DNA of 64,000 bases. Origin: Shinisaurus crocodilurus (taxonomy: Eukaryota; Chordata; Lepidosauria; Squamata; Shinisauridae). Positions 57,968-64,000 of this stretch are shown here, one piece after another (position 1 is the first letter of the stretch; each line of letters opens with the position of its first letter). The DNA is taken from positions 41,774,575-41,838,574 of the forward strand of contig CM037876.1 of NCBI GenBank assembly GCA_021292165.1. The letters run 5' to 3'. Below the pieces are notes generated by a model that saw nothing but the letters and a program-made list of their open reading frames with translations, did not search any database and had not been told where the DNA came from. Position numbers and translations under genes: made by a program.

Positions 57968-58103
57968 CTCCATGCTTCCATGGGACCTGCCAGTGTGGCA
58001 GCCTCCCTTCCTACTCATGGTAGAATAACCGGCACCTTGCTTTTTGGCATAGCTCCCCCACTATTCCATTGGGGAGAGTTTCTGACTTGGGCAAGGAACA
58101 TGT
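57968..58103 (+). ncRNA. SNORA24: H/ACA snoRNA SNORA24
   Basis: The 136-base segment folds as hairpin, H box, hairpin, ACA. The 5' hairpin pairs CCATG (57970-57974) with CATGG (58016-58020) at its base and CTGCCA with TGGCAG at its tip. The H box AGAATA lies at 58022-58027. The 3' hairpin pairs CCTTGC with GCAAGG and CTCCCC with GGGGAG, with an internal pocket between. ACA at 58098-58100 lies three bases from the end. H/ACA RNAs guide pseudouridylation with dyskerin. The SNORA24 name comes from recalled sequence resemblance and the NDST3-PRSS12 position. Confidence 0.9.
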
Positions 58104-58150
58104 TCATGTGGAAAGGCACCGAGGGTGGGGGGGGGGGGGAGATTTATTGG

Positions 58151-58304
58151 CCTAGGTCAGTGTTTCTCAACCTTGGGTCCCCAGATGTTTTTGGCCTACA
58201 ACTCCCAGCATGCCCCAGCCAGCATAGCTATGCTGGCTGGGGCATGCTGGGAGTTGTAGGCCAAAAACATCTGGGGACCCAAGGTTGAGAAACACTGGCC
58301 TAGG
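58151..58304. repeat. 154-bp almost perfect palindrome, CCAGATGT...ACAACTCCCAT family
   Basis: Two 77-bp arms meet at 58227/58228 with no spacer, and only one base pair (58157 with 58298) is mismatched. The ends are CCTAGG. It starts 47 bases after the snoRNA, inside the inferred SNHG8 intron. Other copies in the window are much more diverged between arms. Confidence 0.97.
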
Positions 58305-58530
58305 TAGAGGGGAGCGGACACATCTAGTTTGGGTATATTGCTAGCAGTCTGCTTCTTCACATATGTAGGTGTGGAAACAACTAGATATTACATGTATGGA
58401 ATATTTGCTCTACTTTTAACTCAGTATCTTGGATTAAGGCACACATTTTTCCTTCTATGCAAGTGAAATCATAAGTTGCAATGACAAATCTTGGGCTATA
58501 AAACTTACTGTTCCATTTTTCTTTTTGCAG

Positions 58531-59310
58531 GATACCTGTGCTTGCAGTTCTGAGCTTGAAGATGGGTGTTAAACAATTCAACATTCCTTCCTGAACATGT
58601 GCATGTCTTAACAGGATAGCTCCAAATCAGCCTATTCAGTGGTGAGATGCTGTAGTGGCTGCGTCAACAGCCCTAGCTCAAGGATGGAAAAACCTGGACC
58701 CATTGAGGTCCCCATCCCTGCTGGCTTATTTCTGACAATCTGAGATAAGGAATTTCCTTCTCCCTCCCATATTTATTTATTTATTATATTTATACCCCGC
58801 CTTTTTCCCCGCAAGGAACCCAAGGTGGCTTACATAGTCCTCTCCATGTTATCCTCACAACAACCCTGTGAGGTAGGTTATGCTGAGAGTCAGTGACTGG
58901 CCCAAAGTCACCCAGTAGCAGTGGGGTGGCCCCGCTCACTTTGGGGGTGGCCCTGTCCACTGCTGGCATATAGCCCTAATGTTCCTCAGAACCAGTTAGT
59001 CCCTTGGGCCAAAAAGATTCCCCACCCCTAGTCTAGCTACAGCAATCAACACATAAACAACTCAAGTGGCTGTATCAGAAGTATTTTGATCACCTTGCTT
59101 TAATAAACCAATAAAATACAACTGAGTGCAGTTTAAGTAACTGAATTTTCTGCATATTACTGTTACTTTGAGTTCTGAAGGTGCTTAAACAGTCCTTAAA
59201 CTGCTGTTGAATAATTTGTGGAAATGAACTCCCAATTTGTTGGCTTACTGTGTCTGTACATAATTGCCTTATGCTGTGGCTTTGATAATAAAATACAGAT
59301 GAAATTATTT
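58531..59310 (+). ncRNA. SNHG8: SNHG8 second exon region (inferred)
   Basis: The acceptor TTTTTCTTTTTGCAG ends at 58530, with a branch-point-like AAACTTACTG just upstream. Downstream sequence has AATAAA at 59102-59107, 59110-59115 and 59287-59292. A minus-strand SINE lies at 58766-58917. Further introns are possible, for example with an ACAG acceptor near 58613. No protein frame is evident, as expected for a snoRNA host. Confidence 0.45.
58766..58917 (-). mobile_element. tRNA-derived SINE, 5'-truncated, minus strand
   Basis: Reverse complement of the 3' part of the SINE at 16876-17116: TATTTATACCCCGCC, GGAACCCAAGGTGGC and CAACCCTGTGAGGTAGGTTA. Confidence 0.88.
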
Positions 59311-60445
59311 TTACTCTGCATTAAGTTGTAGATACTAGAGTTAAATGGTGTGTGTGATTATTTACTGTTTTCTCAATTAAATTTATTGGAGCTGCATAAG
59401 AAAAAGGTATTTGGACTATATAGAAAATTTGTGTTTAGGTGTAAATGAAGCTTAGTAGTGGTTCACCAAGGAAGGGAGCTCCATAATTAGGAAGCAGAGG
59501 CATACACCAAGGATGCCACTGTGATACCTGATTTAGGCTGCGATCCTGGGCGTAAGCCCCATTGAGCACATGAGAAAATATGAACAGAATTGGACTGTTG
59601 CCTTTTGTGGTACAGAATGCATTGGAAAGGAGTAGAACAGCTTAAGCGGCAAAATCTGGAGGCACAATATACAGAAGAATGTTGCATGACTATACCAGGA
59701 TATTCATGCTAGCTTCTGCCAGTCAGTAATAACCCTCCTTGCTGCTTCCTTTATTTGGTGAAAGCTGACAAAAGTGTCTTGTTCAGTGCTTGACACTCAA
59801 CTCCATGGCTGGCTATGGGCTACTTTTGTTAGCTCGTCACCCCTAGAAGTAGAAAAATCTCACCTCAAAATTCTTTAAATGAAGTTTCTATTTGTAACTA
59901 AGGACCAAATTGCATCTGACATGCTTTTTGCCCTTGTGCACAGGATCCCCCCCCCCCCCCGTGAGGGTTTGATCTAGATTGGGATGGCAGCAGGAGGTGC
60001 AGATGCCCCCACATGCTAAAGTACCCTTCCCAAACCTAATGTCCTCCAGATATTTTGTACTACAATTCCCTGCATTCCTGACAATTGGCCGTGCTACTGG
60101 GGCTGGTGGAAGTTGCGAGGACTGGAAAGGCTGCACCAGTGGATTAGGGCCCCCTATGCTGGTTGTTTCTGAAAGAAAAATCTTGCACTCAAGGGCAAGA
60201 CCTGTGATGCACTTATTCTCACATTCTGTAGAAAGTCACGCCTACAGATGGTGCTGTATAAATAAAGGGCCTGTTTCCCCACAAGGGGCTTGCAACCTAA
60301 AATTCAACATGGACAAGAGGATGGGGAGATCGGAGTTTCTTAGTTTCAGTTACTTTTAAGGTTTAGTTGGAAGTGGAGCATTGGGACTAGGATTGTGCCA
60401 AAGCTTCATGAAAAGGGTGGGTTTTGAGGGGAAAATTGAAAAGGA
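59311..60445. other. Intergenic stretch, one MITE arm
   Basis: About 60030-60090 matches one arm of the CCAGATGT...ACAATTCCC palindromic family. No gene seen. Confidence 0.5.
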
Positions 60446-60449
60446 AGAG

Positions 60450-60568
60450 ATTCTAGAGTTGGAAGGGGCCTACAAGGCCATCTCAATGCAGGAAATTAGT
60501 CTCATCCAAGTAATTACCAGGCCTGACCCTGCTTTGCTTTCTACACTTGGACAAGCTGAGCCAGCATG
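60450..60568 (-). mobile_element. 5S rRNA-headed SINE with internal deletion
   Basis: TAGAGTTGGAAGGGGCCTAC (CR1-like end) is joined by a short deletion to CATCCAAGTAATTACCAGGC (5S-like region, minus strand). Confidence 0.8.
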
Positions 60569-62138
60569 AGCCCATCACATGGGTGTTTTGGGAGACTTCT
60601 AGCCATAACAAATGGTAGTTCGATGGGCAACACAAAACCTTCAGATAGCTGAGAAAGAAGGTAGGTTGCAGGCATACATCTGATTAGTGGTATGTTGCAG
60701 GCATACATCTGATTGGCTGCAGCGTCTATAGATAGGAATCAAAATCTCCCTTGGCCGCTGGGAGGTAGTGTTTCAATTTCCTACAAAATCATGTTCTCTT
60801 TAGAAAGGGGGGGGATCTCATAGCTATGCACATAAAGGATATTTAATATGGGATCTGATAATTGTTTATTTTCATTTGCCTATCGTAGAAATGGGGAAGA
60901 AGTCTAGAATTTTATGCACATGTGAATTCCATTCAAGGGACTTGAATAAATATGGATAGGGTATAGCCAGAATTATATGGGGGGCTTCCTTTTTAAAGGG
61001 CAACTGAAGCTATTGCCTTTCTGATGAGTTCACTTGAAACAAATGTTGTATGTGATGTTTAGAACCACTGAAAACAGCAATGTACATGTGAATCATCTTC
61101 CCATGCTTAAGTGAGCCTTGCAAATACACAATGTTAGTTTTCCTAACATTGAACTTTAAAAAACTGCACCAATAGAAAACCCATCTCTTCTAGGCTTAGG
61201 AAGCTATACTGAAAGGGCAGTTTTCCTTGCTGTGACTTCAAAGGGACCTACAGAAAAATGGCCACAGTTGCATAGCTACTGTGCTGGCTTTTAACATTCT
61301 GGGGGCCGGTGTTAGGGGGCAAGCTATCTGGCACCTATTTGCTAGAACTCAGAATTTGCTTAATGAAGCCTGGCAGTAAGAACCAAGTATCACATGGCAG
61401 ATATGCCAAAGCGAAGGATTTTAGGAAGTGGCACATTTTATTGTACAAGTTTACATTGTATGGCTCTGCTGATCAAAATATAAAACAGTGTAACAAGACA
61501 ATACTGGAACGTAAAGATGTACAGCTTTATGAGATTTTAAGCACACTGCTAAATTCTCATACTGCAATACATTTTGCTATCTAACTCAGCTGCAGTTTTT
61601 AAGCTACAACAACAAAAAAAGTTTATGAAAACAGCTTTTACCAGTATGGCTTAAAAAACACTACTTTGGATGGGGAATTCTCACGTATAGAACAGCCTCA
61701 TCCCCTTCACTGAGTGACTACTTTATTAAAAACTGAAATGAATGTGGCAATTGAGTTTGGTAAAGTAGTGCTTTGCTTCATGAAGTTAAAAATGGCAAAA
61801 CATTACTTAAGCATCAAGGTGCAGTTACAGAAAACCTATATAAATACTGGAAAACATACCTAGCACCAATTTTATACATTTCAAGTTTAGCATAGCCCTT
61901 TACCGCATCAGTATACTTTGGTCAATGCAAAAAGGGGCCAAATATTAAAAGGGATTTTATACTGTTCAAATGATGCTCTGGTATTGGATAACCGTTACAA
62001 CAAAACCTGAAGCTATACATGAAACAGATCACGCATGTATGCATGTACAAGCATCCAAGACCAACACTGACAAATTTCAGAATAGAAGGTAAACCCCATT
62101 ATTAGTGGTTGTGTTTTAACTTCAAATGTACATAAACA
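60569..62138. other. Intergenic stretch between SNHG8 and PRSS12, one tandem pair
   Basis: TTGCAGGCATACATCTGATT is repeated at 60665 and 60694 (29-bp unit). No gene recognised. Part may be PRSS12 3' UTR, since minus-strand AATAAA signals occur at 61437-61442 and 61732-61737. Confidence 0.5.
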
Positions 62139-62141
62139 ATA

Positions 62142-62383
62142 CAGTCATGCCTTGGATTGAGAGCATAATTCGTTCCGGAAACATGCTTGTAATCCAAAAC
62201 ACTCTTATATCAAAACGAAATCCCCCCAAAAAAATTTGTACAGAGATTTTTAATTTAAGCTGTACTACAGTACTTGTATTGCAAGACGTCGCTTGTATAT
62301 CAAGTAAAAAAAAATTAAATATTTAAAAATTTGTCTTGCAAAACGCTCTCAAACCAAGTTACTTGCAATCCAAGGTATTACTG
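62142..62383. mobile_element. Mariner/Tigger-like MITE with TA duplication
   Basis: Ends CAGTCATGCCTTGGATTG and CAATCCAAGGTATTACTG are inverted copies. TA flanks both sides (62140-62141 and 62384-62385). No transposase frame. An inner repeat of TTGTAATCCAAAACACTC and TCTCAAACCAAGTTACTTGC follows the palindromic plan. Confidence 0.85.
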
Positions 62384-62859
62384 TATACAGAACTATCACA
62401 TACTGCCCTCCTGGCACAGCTATTGCTACATTTTTTAAATAACATTTCCAAAATTCAATTGGAAAAGAAACTTACTAAATTTTAAGTGGTCTTGTAGATA
62501 ATCCTACATACAGTTCATAAATAATGTGTAGTTTCCTATTTTACAATTAAACTACCAGGATAGTGACATTGATCAGCACAGTTAATTAGAAGTCAGGTCC
62601 TTTGTAGGTGACAGAGTTTGTACAGTAGATTGCTTTTTAACAATTGCCTTTAAAAAGGTGAAGATGACATGCGCATGTCAGTAAGCGAATCCTTAATGTT
62701 ACATCTGTTAAGGCCATAGCCCTCCCTTTGCCAGCTACATTTTAAAAAAGGAATGGATAATCTTGTCACAAAATATACTTGTGATTCTTACAAGATAAAT
62801 TGTTTCAACAGTCTAATGTTATGCAGTGGGATCCAGGAGTTTTAACTTGTTTAAAGGGT

Positions 62860-63205
62860 TGAAACACTGACATCACAACTACCCATAGGTTGTTTAAACC
62901 ATGTGTAGTCATGACTGCTTGTCTGCTTCTGCTTTGCTAAACAACCCAGGAACGCCCCATTCACCGTGACAGCCAAACTTTGGATTGTTGAGGGAGAAAC
63001 AACCCAGTTTTAGCCCAACAAGCCAGGGGTTAAGACTCGGATTTTTCTCCCTCAGTAACCCAGAGTGCCAGATTTTGACATCACAGCAAACAATCTAGGA
63101 ACGTTCCCGGGTTGTTTAGCAAAGCTGAAGGGGGCCGACAGTCGTTCATGACTACCCATGCTTTAAGCAACCCATGGGTAGTTGTGACATGCAAACCAGG
63201 TCACT
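62860..63205. repeat. Palindromic MITE, ACCATGG family relative
   Basis: Left ACATCACAACTACCCATAGG mirrors right CCCATGGGTAGTTGTGACAT. AACAACCCAGG-type blocks mirror inside. Confidence 0.75.
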
Positions 63206-63513
63206 GAGTCCTATGCTGTAAAAATCTAAAAACCAGTAATGCACACAGTCCACTGCATCTGAAGCTTCCATAAATTCCACTGCACAAAGAAAAAGATAAA
63301 AGCTATTAAGAATTGAATACACAAAGAATGATGAGTGTGTTACACATTTCAGGCCAGTAGTATTGGTCTCTCCAGGCAGTAAAGCTAGAGTGTTTTTACT
63401 GTGCCTAAAATGGGGACTATTTGCTCAGTAAATTTTGTACATGAATATTATATGTATGATTTCATCACATTACACAAGTGTTCATGTGTATGTTGTACTA
63501 ATTTGCGTAACTA

Positions 63514-63725
63514 TTTATTCTGTGCTATTTGTTGGGGGTTTTATCTACAGCAGGGGACACCGGAGAAGTGTGCTTACTCCCACCTTTGAATGTAAGAGTT
63601 ACAAGTCCAAGTCAACATTACTTTATGATGTAATATCCTGTACAGAAAAAAACGTGTATGCCATCCACAGTGTATCCCAGCTTTGTATTGACTGTGCTGT
63701 TAGAGGACAATGGGGCTGGGAATAG
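63514..63725 (-). other. PRSS12 3' UTR, proximal part (extent uncertain)
   Basis: Minus-strand sequence after the PRSS12 stop. The first AATAAA on that strand is at 63514-63519 (TTTATT on the plus strand), about 205 bases after the stop. Later signals could give a longer UTR. Confidence 0.45.
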
Positions 63726-64000
63726 TCATAGTTTGGTTATGCTTCTTATCCAAGGTACAAAGGAGGAAACTTTGGTATAGACACCAGGCGAGTCTTTGAC
63801 TCCACAGCCATAACCCCAGGAGGTTACCCCATACACAACCCAACTTTCTCCTGGGCGTTCACACATCAGTGGTCCACCACTGTCTCCTTGGCAGCTGTCC
63901 ACACGTTTCTGCTCTTGGAGGCTGCCAGCACAGAGCATCCTCCCAGTGAACCTTGTGCGATAGCGTTCTTCACAAATTCTCTTAGGAAGTAGGGGGATAG
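63726..64000 (-). CDS. PRSS12: PRSS12 (neurotrypsin) last coding exon, cut by window edge
   Basis: The minus-strand frame is open to the window edge and ends TGA at 63726-63728. It reads [15 protein letters not shown], then [18 protein letters not shown] with the catalytic Ser of trypsin-like proteases, VTSWGYGCG, and [20 protein letters not shown]. The Asp six residues before the catalytic Ser (as in [10 protein letters not shown]) indicates trypsin-like P1 Arg/Lys specificity. His and Asp of the triad lie in earlier exons outside the window. Neurotrypsin is a secreted multidomain protease that cleaves agrin at synapses. The match to PRSS12 is close, and its place next to NDST3 and SNHG8 agrees with human 4q26. 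The gene runs tail to tail with SNHG8. Confidence 0.95.
   Translation of the reverse strand, partial: IPLLPKRICEERYRTRFTGRMLCAGSLQEQKRVDSCQGDSGGPLMCERPGESWVVYGVTSWGYGCGVKDSPGVYTKVSSFVPWIRSITKL

Larger units (their letters stand above)
57165..58000. promoter_or_regulatory. CpG island, promoter of the snoRNA host gene
   Basis: CG dinucleotides are frequent and GC content is visibly higher than in the flanks, with GGGGCGGGGCG at about 57366-57376. It is the only such region in the window. It lies just upstream of the snoRNA and after NDST3, so it is best read as the SNHG8 promoter and first exon. Confidence 0.85.

Noticed and set aside
1..64000. CRISPR arrays, operons, bacterial mobile elements
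   Set aside because: No regularly spaced repeats or prokaryotic genes. Split exons and SINEs show a vertebrate nuclear genome.

Overview
This is vertebrate nuclear DNA: widely spaced short exons with GT/AG borders, a CpG-island promoter, one H/ACA snoRNA and dense interspersed repeats. The repeat mix points to a squamate reptile, most likely a lizard: 5S-rRNA-headed SINEs with CR1-like tails, two tRNA-derived SINE types, L2/CR1-like and L1 LINE fragments, many palindromic MITEs and a Ty1/copia LTR retrotransposon. No bacterial or viral genome content was seen.

Layout. Positions 203-43809 (+) hold the last ten coding exons of a heparan sulfate N-deacetylase/N-sulfotransferase, 465 residues up to the stop codon. 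They cover the end of the N-deacetylase domain and the whole C-terminal sulfotransferase domain. The 25-kb intron at 2258-27302 carries most of the mobile DNA, including a complete copia-type element at 9601-14518 with 5-bp target duplications, near-identical LTRs and a broken pol. Positions 57160-59300 (+) hold a CpG island and a snoRNA host gene that I read as SNHG8. It has a TOP-like start near 57412, an intron containing SNORA24 at 57968-58103, and a second exon from 58531. The same intron holds a 154-bp almost perfect palindrome. Positions 63726-64000 (-) are the last coding exon of a trypsin-like protease matching neurotrypsin (PRSS12), cut by the window edge.

The order NDST, SNHG8/SNORA24, PRSS12, with PRSS12 convergent, is that of human 4q26. 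This is the main reason for calling the sulfotransferase NDST3 rather than NDST4. The three genes are neighbours and there is no sign of a shared pathway. NDST3 is a Golgi enzyme of heparan sulfate synthesis, SNORA24 guides pseudouridylation of RNA, and PRSS12 is a secreted neuronal protease. The rest of the window is introns, intergenic DNA and repeats. All assignments come from reading the sequence; no database search was run.
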